Assembly (NCBI GenBank): GCA_026002025.1
Contig: BOAU01000032.1
Coordinates: 1 to 21,691 of the forward strand
Direction of reading: 5' to 3'
DNA length: 21,691 nt
From: Spirochaetia bacterium
GTDB taxonomy: Bacteria > Spirochaetota > Spirochaetia > Treponematales > Breznakiellaceae
This document shows positions 9,176-17,276 of this stretch, piece by piece; position 1 is the stretch's first letter, and each line of letters starts with the position of its first letter. A program made the translations under genes and the position numbers. The notes under the pieces were generated by a model, which saw nothing but the letters and a program-made list of their open reading frames with translations, was not told the origin of the DNA and did not search any database.

Positions 9176-11497
9176 TACCTGTTTAAATTGCGGGATTATC
9201 CACTGATTGGAACTTATGTTAAAAACATAAGGGTTCTGCGTGGTGTTTATGGTCCCGGTCCAGCCGGTGAAAGTATACCCGCTTTCCGCTGAGGCGGTTA
9301 ATTTTACAATCTCGTTTGGCGAATAGGTATTTTTTTGCGGCACAGCAACGGCAGATCCGCCGACCGCGGTGTCAACATTGACCGTATAGGTTACCACCTC
9401 CGGGACGGAAATCCGTCTGAATTGCGGGATTATCCACTGATCGGAATTTACATTAAAAACATAAGGATTCTGCGCGGTGTTCGTGGTTCCGGTCCAGCCG
9501 GTAAATTCATACCCGGACGCCGGTGTTGCAGTTAGTCTAACCATTTCGTTTGGCGAATAGGTTGCTTTTTGGGGAACAATGGCGGCAGATCCGCCGACCG
9601 CGGTATCAACATTAACCGTATAGGTTACCACCTCCGGGATGGAAATCCGCTTAAACTGCGGGATTATCCATTGATTGGAAGTGATATTAAACATCAAAGG
9701 GTTCTGCGTTGAGTTCATGGTTCCGGTCCAGCCGGTAAATTCAAAACCGCTGCGCGGTTCTGCGGTTAGCCTAACCATTTCATTTGGTGAATAGGTATCC
9801 TTTTTAGGGGTACGATCAACAGTTCCGCCGACTGCGGTATCAACCGTGATGGTATAGGTTACCACTTCCGGTATCGAAATCTGCCTGAATTGGGGTATTA
9901 TCCACTGATTAGAGGTTACATTAAACACCAGGGGATTTTGTGTGGAACTCATGGTTCCGGTCCAGCCGGTAAATTCAAAGCCGGACGCCGGTGTTGCGGT
10001 TAATCTGACAATTTCGTTTGGCGAATAGCTTGCTTTTTGCGGGGCAAGGGCGGCAGATCCGCCGACTGCGGTATCAACGGTGATGGTATAGGTTACTACC
10101 TCCGGTTCATCAATCTTTCTGAATTGCGGGATTATCCACTGATCGGAAGTTACATTAAAAACATAAGGATTCTGTGTGGAACTCATGGTCCCGGTCCAGC
10201 CGGTAAATTCAAAACCGGACGCCGGTGTTGCGGTCAGTCTGACAATTTCGTTTGGTGAATAAGTGTCTTTTTGCGGGGCAACAGTGGTACTTCCACCGAC
10301 TGCGGTATCAACCCTGACGGTATAGGTTACTACCTCCGGTTCATCAATCTTTCTGAACTGGGGTATTATCCACTGATTAGATATTACATTAAACACCAGA
10401 GGATTGGCTGTTGAGTTTATGGTTCCGGTCCATCCGGTAAATTCATAGCCGCTGTCAGGCGCGGCGGTTAATTTAACATTTTCACCCGGTGAATAGGCAT
10501 CTTTTTGCGGTTCAACTGAGGCAGATCCGCCGGCTGCGGTGTCAATTTTGACGCTGTATGTTATCGTATCCGGTATCTGCCTGAATTGCGGGATTATCCA
10601 CTGGTTGGAACTTACGTTAAACACCAGGGGATTTTGCGCGGAGCTCATGGTCCCGGTCCATCCGGTAAATTCATAACCTCTGTCCGGTACGGCGGTTAAT
10701 TTAACATTTTCATTTGGCAAATAGGTATCTTTCTGCGGAATAACTGCGGCAGATCCTCCGACTGCGGTATCAACCCTGATGGTATAGGTTATAAGTTCCG
10801 GTTCATCAATCTTTTTGAATTTTGGGATTATCCATTGGTTGGAACCTACATTAAAAACATAAGGATTTTCCGTTGAATTCAAGGTCCCGGTCCAACCGAT
10901 AAACTCATACTCAGACGCCGGTGTTGCGGTTAACCTAACAATTTCATTGGGTGAATAGGCGCTTTTTTGCGGTTCAACTGCGGCAGTTCCGCCGACGCCT
11001 GAGTCAACCCTGACGGTATACGTTATAATCTCCGGTTCATCGATCTTCCTGAATTACGGGATTATCCACTGATTGGCCATTACATTAAACACCAGGGGAT
11101 TGGCTGTTGAGTTTATGGTCCCGGTCCATCCGGTAAAACTGTAGCCTTCCGCCGGAGATGCGGTTACCCTAATAATTTCATCCGGCAAATAGGTATCTTT
11201 TTGCGGTTCAACCGAGGCAGATCCGCCGGCGCCTGAGTCAACCCTGATGGTATACGTTATGATTTCCGGCTCATCGATCTTCCTGAATTGCGGGATTATC
11301 CATTGATCGGAGCTCACATTAAAAACATGGGGATTCTCCATTGAGCTCAATGTCCCGGACCATCCGGCAAAATAATAGCCCGCCGCCGGTATTGCGGTTA
11401 CTTTAACAATTTCATCCGGCGAATAGGCTTCTTTTTGCGGGGACACTGCGGCGGCCCCGCCGGAAGCGGTGTCAACCATGACCGTATAGGTTATCAC
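9176..11497 (-). repeat. Ten tandem ~234-bp coding repeats (InlB B-repeat type)
   Basis: Ten units of 76-78 codons run head to tail inside the clostripain gene. Each encodes a TYT-VDTAVGGSA start, a PQKxTYSPNEIVRLTA middle, GYEFTGWTGT, and an NPxVFNVxSNQWIIPQF end. Plus-strand landmarks recur about every 234 bases, for example GGGATTATCCA followed by CTGAT or TTGAT. Units differ mostly by scattered substitutions and share linker variants (KIDEPE, ISIPE), as expected from repeated unequal crossover or conversion. Two further divergent units follow towards 8730. Confidence 0.92.
11054..11056 (-). other. In-frame TAA replacing CAA in the repeat protein
   Basis: On the coding strand the second repeat reads CCG TAA TTC where the other units read CCG CAA TTC (WIIP-Q-F). 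A single C-to-T transition explains it. The frames on both sides are in phase and the sequence continues as normal repeat 3 after the stop (FRKIDEPEIITYTVRV). Confidence 0.9.
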
Positions 11498-11598
11498 CTC
11501 CGGGACGGGCTCCATATAAGGCATGAATCTGTCTGGGGCGTATGGCATTTCACAGCCGAGCATTAAGAAAGTTATAAAAGCTAATCCAATGAATTTTT

Positions 11599-12063
11599 TC
11601 ATTTGGTCACTCCTTGTTGATAAGTGCCGGTATAATAAAGAAAACCGGGATCTTCCCATCGGCTTCCGTCTTCATAAATTATTTTTGTGATGCAAAAGAA
11701 ATCTATCAAATAGGCTTTGTCCGGGGCGGTATAAATATATTGGTCAAGGGAAATAAAGAATTTCTTTAATTCCTGGGGCTTTACCAGACCCTCGAAACTC
11801 ATTTTGATGGTATTTGAACCGATAAGGGGATTTTTTTTGGTGTCCGCGTCATAGACCATAAATGAAAGAGAGATGCCTGAAATATTTTTTCCGCTGACAT
11901 TGGAAAAATCAAATTCAATACCGGCAAAGGTAAAATAGCCGGGTTTACTCCCCGTTAAACATACCGGCCTGCTTATGACATAGGGCGGCAGATCCTGCTC
12001 TGTTAAAACGCATGAACAAACAAGTAAGGGGAAAAGGAAAATAAGGCCGTACTTAATCTTCAT
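11599..12063 (-). CDS. Small lipoprotein of unknown function
   Basis: A 154-residue protein with a lipoprotein leader (MKIKYGLIFLFPLLVCSC, Cys18). The mature part is rich in beta-strand-like alternation: YFTFAGIEFDFSNVSGKNIS, ISLSFMVYDAD, a basic/aromatic middle, and a C-terminal DFFCITKIIYEDGSRWEDPG. The pattern of sequence complementing a structural comparison of adjacent strands suggests an immunoglobulin-like beta sandwich, but no family is recognised. Its ATG overlaps the preceding stop as ATGA and has a strong AAGGAG; its own TGA overlaps the next ATG in the same way. The strict coupling to the clostripain lipoprotein gene suggests matched expression, perhaps as an outer-membrane partner or as a T2SS accessory lipoprotein. 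Function is unknown. Confidence 0.8.
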   Translation of the reverse strand: MKIKYGLIFLFPLLVCSCVLTEQDLPPYVISRPVCLTGSKPGYFTFAGIEFDFSNVSGKNISGISLSFMVYDADTKKNPLIGSNTIKMSFEGLVKPQELKKFFISLDQYIYTAPDKAYLIDFFCITKIIYEDGSRWEDPGFLYYTGTYQQGVTK

Positions 12064-12656
12064 TTTTTGCTCCTTGAAACTTCGCTGGATGTTCCTTCCA
12101 AATTTTGTATGTCCCGTATAAACTGTTCAATATAAATATCCCGTACTCCCGATGATTTTATTTCCTGTAAATAATTGAAGGCCTCCCTGATATACCCCAG
12201 GCGGAATTCAACAACCGCTGCATAGAAAAATAGTTCCGTGGTCATGGTATTAATTGACAAGGCCCGGTGTATATATGTCGAGGCTTCTTCAGGATTGTTT
12301 CTTTCCAGGGCGTTGTCCGCCAGATCCAGTAATTGCTGTAAAGACGGGGTGCGTATATAAATGATCTGCTGCCCGTCTTTTATATGGACTTCCCCGGTAT
12401 ATGTTTCATAGCCTTTTTTAATAATTTGAATTTTATAATTCCCCACCGGGACTTTTGCTATGGAGAACCTGCCGTTTATATCTGTTTCCACCCAATGTTT
12501 TTCATTGAGGCGAACATTGCAGTTTGATATTGGCCGGTTGACGAAATCATAAACCATGCCATTGACATTGATAAGCTTAAATCCGAATTCGGCGGTCCTG
12601 CATGACAAAAGTGATGAGCAGATGATTAAAAATAGCGCCATGTATTTATTTAACAT
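12060..12656 (-). CDS. Lipoprotein with carboxypeptidase-regulatory-like domain and TPR-like tail
   Basis: A 198-residue protein. The leader MLNKYMALFLIICSSLLSC gives Cys19 as probable lipid attachment. Residues about 33-100 (NGMVYDFVNRPISNCNVRLN, then TDINGRFSIAKVPVGNYKIQ, GYETYTGEVHI) match the carboxypeptidase-D regulatory-like / Cna-B-type beta sandwich often found in surface and outer-membrane proteins. Residues about 103-185 form helical pairs of TPR kind (LLDLADNALERNNPEEASTY, HRALSINTMTTELFFYAAVV). In T2SS and type IV pilus systems a lipoprotein with TPRs often serves as pilotin or assembly factor for the secretin, so a pilotin-like role is a reasonable guess from position, not shown by sequence. 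It overlaps the upstream gene by 11 bases and the downstream gene by 4. Confidence 0.78.
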   Translation of the reverse strand: MLNKYMALFLIICSSLLSCRTAEFGFKLINVNGMVYDFVNRPISNCNVRLNEKHWVETDINGRFSIAKVPVGNYKIQIIKKGYETYTGEVHIKDGQQIIYIRTPSLQQLLDLADNALERNNPEEASTYIHRALSINTMTTELFFYAAVVEFRLGYIREAFNYLQEIKSSGVRDIYIEQFIRDIQNLEGTSSEVSRSKK

Positions 12657-14028
12657 TCGCCTTATTCCCCCTGCTGATTATTTTTCCCGCTTTATCGCGG
12701 TAATAGGCCATGTATAACCCGTCTTCGTCTTTTATGAGGCCGATTTTGGTTAAACCGGTAACATCGGTATTCTGTTGTTCCGGCGGTTTCGGCTTATGCC
12801 CGAATGCCGCCGGGAGTTCATTGTATTTGCCGGATGAGAATTCCTTTTCGTATTGATAATCCCGGCTGTAGGGTGAGAAGGACCAGGAAAAAGAAAAGAC
12901 ATTATCGTTTTTATTCAGCGCAAGGGTCATACGGTTCAGGCCCATGCGGTGTTTTGACAAGATGGTTTCTATTAATTCCAGAACAGGCACAAACTCATTT
13001 GATGGGCAGGATATTGAAATGCTGCAGGAATCAAACCCGTTTTGTTCGGCAGGCAATACTTCGGTTAAGAAACGGACATGGTAGTTACCAAGTTCCGAAT
13101 GGAAGCTGTCGAGGATGGGGAATATGGTTTCCTGACCGGTCATGTTGACATAAGAGGGAATAATAAAGGCCGATGTATTAACAGATAAATTAAGGGTGTA
13201 TTGGGGGGTATTGCCTGAGTATTTTATGTCGGATATTGAATTGAAATCGACATAGCGCAAGGGGCTGAAAATGGCGGGTAAGTTATTCGGCTCTATGCCT
13301 TCGACGCTGATCACAAAGGCGGGATTCTGCTGCCGGTCGTATTGCCATTGGAGTATTACCCCTTTGTTTTGATACAGTAAATACGCTATGTTTGCGAACA
13401 TATCAAAGGGGCCGGGCATGTTTTCTTTCTGAACCGTTTCAACGGAGGCCGGTTCTTTGACGATTTCTACTACCGGTTTTTTAGTGCCTGACAAAAACAG
13501 AAATGTTGACGCCGATATTACCGCCAGGGCGCAGACGGCGGCCAATAAGGGCATTCTTGCACTTTTCCTGTTAAAGACGCTGCATCCGCCAGGGGCCTTT
13601 TTCAACAGGCTTAAGATCACGGCATTGTCTTGAGCGGTTTTTTCGGGGCCGCCGGTAAGGGGCAGGGAAAAGGGTTCCTTTTTTTCTTTGTTATAGCCAA
13701 TCTGCTCATCGCTTAAGTTACAGGGCTCTGTTTCCGTAAAACTTTTCTGACGGGTCAACAAAGTGGTAGAAGTAAAGAACAGGCCGCGGGGATTTGCAAT
13801 GCGGTATGGGGTTAGAACATCCTGCACCATAACGGTTGCCATGAACCAGGGTTCTTTATTAAGGACGATTTTCTGTATGTCAAATACGGATGATTCTGAA
13901 AAACCCGGATGCATGTGATAAAGATTTTCCTGAATATAAGAGCAATATTCCTTCTTCTTCAATTCTTTCCTAAAGGGGATAAAATAGACTTCGTGATCCC
14001 GGCGGGGGATAAGGATTTTCCCTCTCAT
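12646..14028 (-). CDS. Single-span membrane protein in the GspL/GspM position
   Basis: A 460-residue protein with an N-terminal cytoplasmic region of about 155 residues, one transmembrane helix at about 159-178 (MPLLAAVCALAVISASTFLF), and a periplasmic region of about 280 residues. I recognise no catalytic motif. The topology fits the T2SS inner-membrane assembly proteins GspL or GspM, or a PilM/N/O-like fusion, and those genes are otherwise missing here. The C-terminal part (GLTKIGLIKDEDGLYMAYYR, then DKAGKIIS) looks like a small beta domain. The ATG at 14028 overlaps the upstream TGA as ATGA, so I prefer it to the in-frame GTG at 14037. Assignment to GspL/M rests on position and topology only; direct homology is unproven. 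Confidence 0.6.
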   Translation of the reverse strand: MRGKILIPRRDHEVYFIPFRKELKKKEYCSYIQENLYHMHPGFSESSVFDIQKIVLNKEPWFMATVMVQDVLTPYRIANPRGLFFTSTTLLTRQKSFTETEPCNLSDEQIGYNKEKKEPFSLPLTGGPEKTAQDNAVILSLLKKAPGGCSVFNRKSARMPLLAAVCALAVISASTFLFLSGTKKPVVEIVKEPASVETVQKENMPGPFDMFANIAYLLYQNKGVILQWQYDRQQNPAFVISVEGIEPNNLPAIFSPLRYVDFNSISDIKYSGNTPQYTLNLSVNTSAFIIPSYVNMTGQETIFPILDSFHSELGNYHVRFLTEVLPAEQNGFDSCSISISCPSNEFVPVLELIETILSKHRMGLNRMTLALNKNDNVFSFSWSFSPYSRDYQYEKEFSSGKYNELPAAFGHKPKPPEQQNTDVTGLTKIGLIKDEDGLYMAYYRDKAGKIISRGNKANVK

Positions 14029-14360
14029 GGTGTACACACCCCTATGGATTCAAACTGCTCACCGCCGATAAGGCAGCTCAATTTTAATGCCCGCAGTATA
14101 TCCCCCTGCCGGATCTCGGTAATTTCCATTGAATCAAGGCCCCGTACAATGGATATGTCCTGTTTCCATTTATCCATGTTACGGTCCGGTTTCTTACACT
14201 CCTTCCTGAATGATTCCGCCACAAATGATATGGAGCGTATATTTTGGTATTCAAAGGAGAGCCGGTTCCAGGTATTTAGCAGGGGCAGCGCCGCCTGTGA
14301 TAGGCCTGAGATAAAGAGGATAAATATTGTTGTTCCCGCGATTAAGTCAGTTAAGGTCAT
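14025..14360 (-). CDS. Leaderless pseudopilin-like protein (minor pseudopilin)
   Basis: A 111-residue protein starting MTLTDLIAGTTIFILFISGL. The first 20 residues resemble a mature type IV pilin/pseudopilin helix (consensus F-T-L-x-E), with Met at +1, Thr-Leu at +2/+3 and Asp in place of the conserved Glu at +5. No charged leader or Gly-1 is encoded: two codons before the ATG the same frame has TAA. A ribosome site AGGAGG lies 12 bases upstream, somewhat far. The rest is a short globular domain with ITEIRQGDILRALKLSCLIG, like small minor pseudopilins (GspI/GspJ kinds). It overlaps the 67-residue gene before it by 14 bases and the next gene by 4. Its exact Gsp letter cannot be assigned. Confidence 0.65.
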   Translation of the reverse strand: MTLTDLIAGTTIFILFISGLSQAALPLLNTWNRLSFEYQNIRSISFVAESFRKECKKPDRNMDKWKQDISIVRGLDSMEITEIRQGDILRALKLSCLIGGEQFESIGVCTP

Positions 14361-14550
14361 AGGTGTTTAAAACCTCCTGGTTTGTTTCCCGTATTTCGGA
14401 AAACACCTGTTCCCGGTATTTATGGACATTTTTGTTTAATGCCATAAGGTAAGAGCCCAGGGAAAGAAAGACCATCGAAAAGATGAGTATAAAAACGAGG
14501 GACAGTAACACTGCGTTCCCCCGGTCATTCCCATGAATAGATATCCGCAT
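14347..14550 (-). CDS. 67-residue GspK/PilX-like mini-pseudopilin
   Basis: The short frame begins MRISIHGNDRG followed by the hydrophobic stretch NAVLLSLVFILIFSMVFLSL and then a charged helix to the end (HKYREQVFSEIRETNQEVLN). A basic leader ending RG before a hydrophobic helix lacking Glu+5 is characteristic of GspK (compare RGVALL-type starts), and to a lesser degree PilX. GspK is normally about 300 residues with a large globular domain; here that domain is absent. The start at 14550 is chosen because AAGGAGGGGAG lies upstream; it overlaps gspG by 26 bases. The larger frame extending to 14775 is mostly out-of-frame gspG and is not real. Confidence 0.65.
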   Translation of the reverse strand: MRISIHGNDRGNAVLLSLVFILIFSMVFLSLGSYLMALNKNVHKYREQVFSEIRETNQEVLNTYDLN

Positions 14551-14953
14551 TCTGCTTCTCCCCTCCTTCCGCGCCGTCCGCCCCCCGGGATATAATCGTA
14601 AAGGGCAGGTTTTTTTCACCGGGATTTTTATAATGGTAGTCGTAGCCCCATGGGTCCTTGGGCAACTGCCGGTCAAGGTAGGGGCCGTCCCATAAAGGCG
14701 GAACCGGGGAAATAATGGGCTTTTCCCAGAGGGCAGAAAGGCCCTGAGCTTCGGTGGGGTACATGCCGCAATCAAGGTAATAGGATTGCAGGGACAGGCG
14801 GAAGGTTTCTATCTGGTTCCGGCAGGATGCCAGTTTTGCCCGTTCAATGTATTTTACGGCGGCAACGCCGACCCCCGCGGACAGTATCAAAATAATGCCG
14901 ATGACGATGATGGTTTCCATGAAGGTAAACCCCGAATCCTTTTTGAATTTCAT
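14525..14953 (-). CDS. gspG: Type II secretion major pseudopilin GspG
   Basis: A 142-residue protein. It has a short leader MKFKKDSG, a peptidase cleavage site G|FTFMETI with Glu at +5, and a long hydrophobic helix (IIVIGIILILSAGVGVAAV). The globular domain carries the GspG hallmarks: YYLDCGMYPTEAQGLSALWE, WDGPYLDRQLPKDPWGYDYH, YKNPGEK, and the calcium-site region ISRGADGAEGGEKQNADIYS. GspG polymerises into the periplasmic pseudopilus that pushes substrates through the secretin. The ATG overlaps the gspF stop as ATGA. It is the most conventional gene of the cluster and anchors its identity as T2SS rather than type IV pilus. Confidence 0.95.
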   Translation of the reverse strand: MKFKKDSGFTFMETIIVIGIILILSAGVGVAAVKYIERAKLASCRNQIETFRLSLQSYYLDCGMYPTEAQGLSALWEKPIISPVPPLWDGPYLDRQLPKDPWGYDYHYKNPGEKNLPFTIISRGADGAEGGEKQNADIYSWE

Positions 14954-15900
14954 AATATCCCCCCCGCGTGGGTCAGTATGGGCAGGATGACCGCCTGCAC
15001 CAGAATCAAAAGGTAAATGCCGGTTAAGATGATCGCCGCGGGTTCCACGAAACGGGCGGCGGCTTCCCGCCGCTGCATGTCCTTTGCTGAAAAATAAGCG
15101 GCGATTTTATGGCAGGCCCCTTCCAGATCGCCGTTTTCGTTTGCAATGGCAAGCCAGCCGCCTATGCAGGGCGAAGCGATACTGCTTTTCATAAAGGCCC
15201 TGTGGAATGCGGCGCCCTGCGCAATTTCGTTTTTGACCGCAAGAAGCGCCCTACCCTCTTTTGATGGGCCAAAACTGTTGATACATTGGGACAGGGCTTC
15301 AGGCAGGGGGATATTGCCGCGCAGCAGAAAAGAAAAGAGGTAAAATATTTTAAACTGGGGGGAATCCTGCGAAAAGATGCGGTAAAAAACAAAAACCATC
15401 AGAACGGCGGAAACCAAAAGGAACAGGCCCCCAAGAATCATGCCCTGCGTTGCGGTCTGTATTACATTCTTAGACAGGAACCCTGCGCCTGCAAAAAAGG
15501 GGATGCCCTTAAAGATGAGGGCCAGGGTACCCGCGCAGGCAAGGGCAATGATGATCGCCGGGTAGGCCATGACGTTCAGCACATTCTGCCGGGTTTTATG
15601 TTTCCGCTTTAAATCGGAAATGATACTGTCAAGAATTTCGCCGATAGTCCCGGTTGCTTCGGCGGCCCGTAACAGGGAAATGTACATGGGGTCAAGGGAA
15701 AAACTTTTTGGGGGCAGCAGGGATATTCCGTCGGAGAAGCTCCTGCCGTGTTTCATGCTGTTCAGGATGCCATCCGCTGTTTTGCGCATATCAGTTTCAA
15801 TGCCCTCCGCAGACATGATACGGAGTGAATCGATCAGGCCGGTGTTTTCTTTTACCAGCATGTGGAGCATCTCAAGAAAATCTGTTGTTTGCTGTTTCAT
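14950..15900 (-). CDS. gspF: Type II secretion inner-membrane platform protein GspF (short form)
   Basis: A 316-residue polytopic protein with two T2SSF domains. The first runs from DFLEMLHMLVKENTGLIDSL to about 110, a hydrophobic pair follows (VMAYPAIIIALACAGTLALI; GMILGGLFLLVSAVLMVFVF), then the second domain (LLRGNIPLPEALSQCINSFG, WLAIANENGDLEGACHKIAA) and a final helix (AIILTGIYLLILVQAVILPI). GspF couples the ATPase to pseudopilus assembly. Usual family members are about 400 residues; this one lacks the N-terminal 60-80 residues that precede the first repeat. The gene is coupled by ATGA to both gspE and gspG. Confidence 0.93.
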   Translation of the reverse strand: MKQQTTDFLEMLHMLVKENTGLIDSLRIMSAEGIETDMRKTADGILNSMKHGRSFSDGISLLPPKSFSLDPMYISLLRAAEATGTIGEILDSIISDLKRKHKTRQNVLNVMAYPAIIIALACAGTLALIFKGIPFFAGAGFLSKNVIQTATQGMILGGLFLLVSAVLMVFVFYRIFSQDSPQFKIFYLFSFLLRGNIPLPEALSQCINSFGPSKEGRALLAVKNEIAQGAAFHRAFMKSSIASPCIGGWLAIANENGDLEGACHKIAAYFSAKDMQRREAAARFVEPAAIILTGIYLLILVQAVILPILTHAGGIL

Positions 15901-17276
15901 GCCCCTACCCCAAGTTCCCGCTGAATTTCGTCTTCCGTGGTAATTCCCGCTTTTACCTTTTCCCTGCCGTCATCAAGCAGGGTGATATGGTTTTCCTTTT
16001 TGAGCAGACCCCGCAGTTCGGCGGGTTTTATCCCCCTGCCGATGCTGTCCGACAGTTCATTTGAGAAGGACAAGAATTCCGATATGACGGTCCTGCCGCT
16101 GTACCCGGTCTTGAAGCAGGCTTCGCAGCCCCTGTTGTTACAGGCAGGGCAGACCCGGCGTACCAGGCGCTGGGCGATTACGGCGCGGAGGACCGCCGCC
16201 AGCAGATACGCGGGGATGCCCATATTTTGCAGGCGGTAGATCGCTTCGCCTGCGTTATTGGTGTGGAGGGTTGAAAACACCAGGTGCCCGGTGAGGGCCG
16301 AGCGGATCGCAAGCTCTGCGGTTTCGCTGTCCCGGATTTCGCCGACCATGATGATGTCCGGATCCTGTCGGAAAATGCGCCGCAGGAGGACATTGAAGCT
16401 TAATCCCAATTCTTCATTGATCTGCATTTGGTTAACCCCCGCTATGCGGTACTCCACGGGGTCTTCGATGGAGATGATCTTTAAATGGTCCCGGTTGATC
16501 TCGTTCAGGATGGATGCCAGGGTGGTGGTTTTTCCCGAGCCTGTGGGGCCGGTTATGAGCACGAGCCCGGCGGGCAGGGATAAAATGTTTTTCAGGCTTT
16601 CCAGGTGGGCCTGTGAAAAACCAAGGGCGCCAAGGGAAAGGGGCACCTCAGACTGGTTGAGGAGCCGCAGTACCACGGACTCCCCCCAGATGGTGGGGCT
16701 TACGGAGATACGCACGTCGAATGAATTATCGGCGTTGACGATATCAAGATGGCCGTCCTGGGGGCGGCGGTTTTCCAGCACGTTAAGATTCGCCAAGAGT
16801 TTTAAACGGGCGGAAACGGCGGTCCCCCGATCCGCAGTAATACTACGAACCGGAATCATGATGCCGTCAATCCTGAAACGTATGAGGGTGTCATCCTTAT
16901 AGGGTTCAATGTGGATATCCGAGGCCTTCCGGGATATGGCTTCAAGGAAGATGCTGTTCAGTAAATTGATAACCGGGGCGTCATCGGCAATATGGTCTAT
17001 GGCGGACTTCCGCAGATCGTCGTTTTGGGGATTGATGCTGAGGTCCTGGGCCCCGGTGTTTTCCTCCGAATATAATTGGGAAAGTTTTAAATTAAAATCC
17101 TCGTTTGATATGGGCTCGAAAACAAAGCTCTGTTCCGCATAGATCTTTTTGATCCGGGTTTTTAATACCTGATCCTCACAGTTGAGCATCCCGATGGTGG
17201 TTTTTGTTTCCGTGCCGGTTAACAGTATTACTCCGTTTGAGGCGCAGAAAACCGGGGAGAAGTAGACCTTATTCAT
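15897..17276 (-). CDS. gspE: Type II secretion assembly ATPase GspE
   Basis: A 459-residue hexameric ATPase. It has a short N-terminal domain, then the conserved core: IHIEPYKDDTLIRFRIDG, Walker A GPTGSGKTTT (243-252), Asp box (IISIEDPVEYRI), Walker B region DIIMVGEIRD (307-316), His box TGHLVFSTLHTN (329-340), and a zinc tetracysteine at Cys376, 379, 384 and 387 (VCPACNNRGCEACF). The tetracysteine module is typical of GspE and PilB extension ATPases. The start ATG at 17276 has GGGAGG five bases before it; the ATG at 17303 lacks a ribosome site and would extend further into gspD. The stop of gspD overlaps this start by 8 bases. It powers pseudopilus elongation from the cytoplasm. Confidence 0.96.
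   Translation of the reverse strand: MNKVYFSPVFCASNGVILLTGTETKTTIGMLNCEDQVLKTRIKKIYAEQSFVFEPISNEDFNLKLSQLYSEENTGAQDLSINPQNDDLRKSAIDHIADDAPVINLLNSIFLEAISRKASDIHIEPYKDDTLIRFRIDGIMIPVRSITADRGTAVSARLKLLANLNVLENRRPQDGHLDIVNADNSFDVRISVSPTIWGESVVLRLLNQSEVPLSLGALGFSQAHLESLKNILSLPAGLVLITGPTGSGKTTTLASILNEINRDHLKIISIEDPVEYRIAGVNQMQINEELGLSFNVLLRRIFRQDPDIIMVGEIRDSETAELAIRSALTGHLVFSTLHTNNAGEAIYRLQNMGIPAYLLAAVLRAVIAQRLVRRVCPACNNRGCEACFKTGYSGRTVISEFLSFSNELSDSIGRGIKPAELRGLLKKENHITLLDDGREKVKAGITTEDEIQRELGVGA

Larger units (their letters stand above)
7457..11602 (-). pseudogene. InlB-repeat clostripain-family (C11) lipoprotein, interrupted by one in-frame stop
   Basis: Read through, this is one 1381-codon frame broken only by TAA at 11054-11056. 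It begins with a lipoprotein leader (MKKFIGLAFITFLMLGC, Cys17) at an ATG with AAGGAG upstream, overlapping the previous gene as ATGA. Ten near-identical repeats of about 78 residues and two divergent ones follow, each with the GYxFTGWTGT core of divergent InlB B-repeats, known from bacterial surface proteins as spacer or adhesive modules. The C-terminal third is a C11 peptidase: start KWTFIVYMAADNDLEP, catalytic His1085 in IIWGHGTGW and Cys1141 in AFDTCFGALME. Clostripains cleave mainly after Arg or Lys. As written only 182 residues would be made unless the stop is read through; the downstream part (to 7457) would lack a signal. An old pseudogene would normally show more lesions, so the change looks recent, or is a sequencing error. 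Confidence 0.88.

Noticed and set aside
7457..10882. The downstream part of the clostripain gene as an independent gene starting at TTG 10882
   Set aside because: It would begin in the middle of a repeat with no signal peptide; the frame continues upstream to the TAA and beyond it in phase.
9176..11497. Regular repeats considered as a CRISPR array
   Set aside because: The period is 234 bases, the units are wholly coding and tandem, and there are no unique spacers.
14551..14775. Upstream extension of the 67-residue mini-pseudopilin frame to 14775
   Set aside because: It is gspG read in another frame; the ribosome site and prepilin-type leader place the true start at 14550.
16258..16902. 214-codon plus-strand frame opposite gspE
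   Set aside because: It is Arg/Ser-rich with no recognisable domain and lies fully antisense to strongly conserved GspE motifs.
14025..17276. Cluster as a type IV pilus system
   Set aside because: GspG has the calcium-site and PxDPWG features of T2SS, there is a single assembly ATPase, and no PilT or PilM/Q set is visible.
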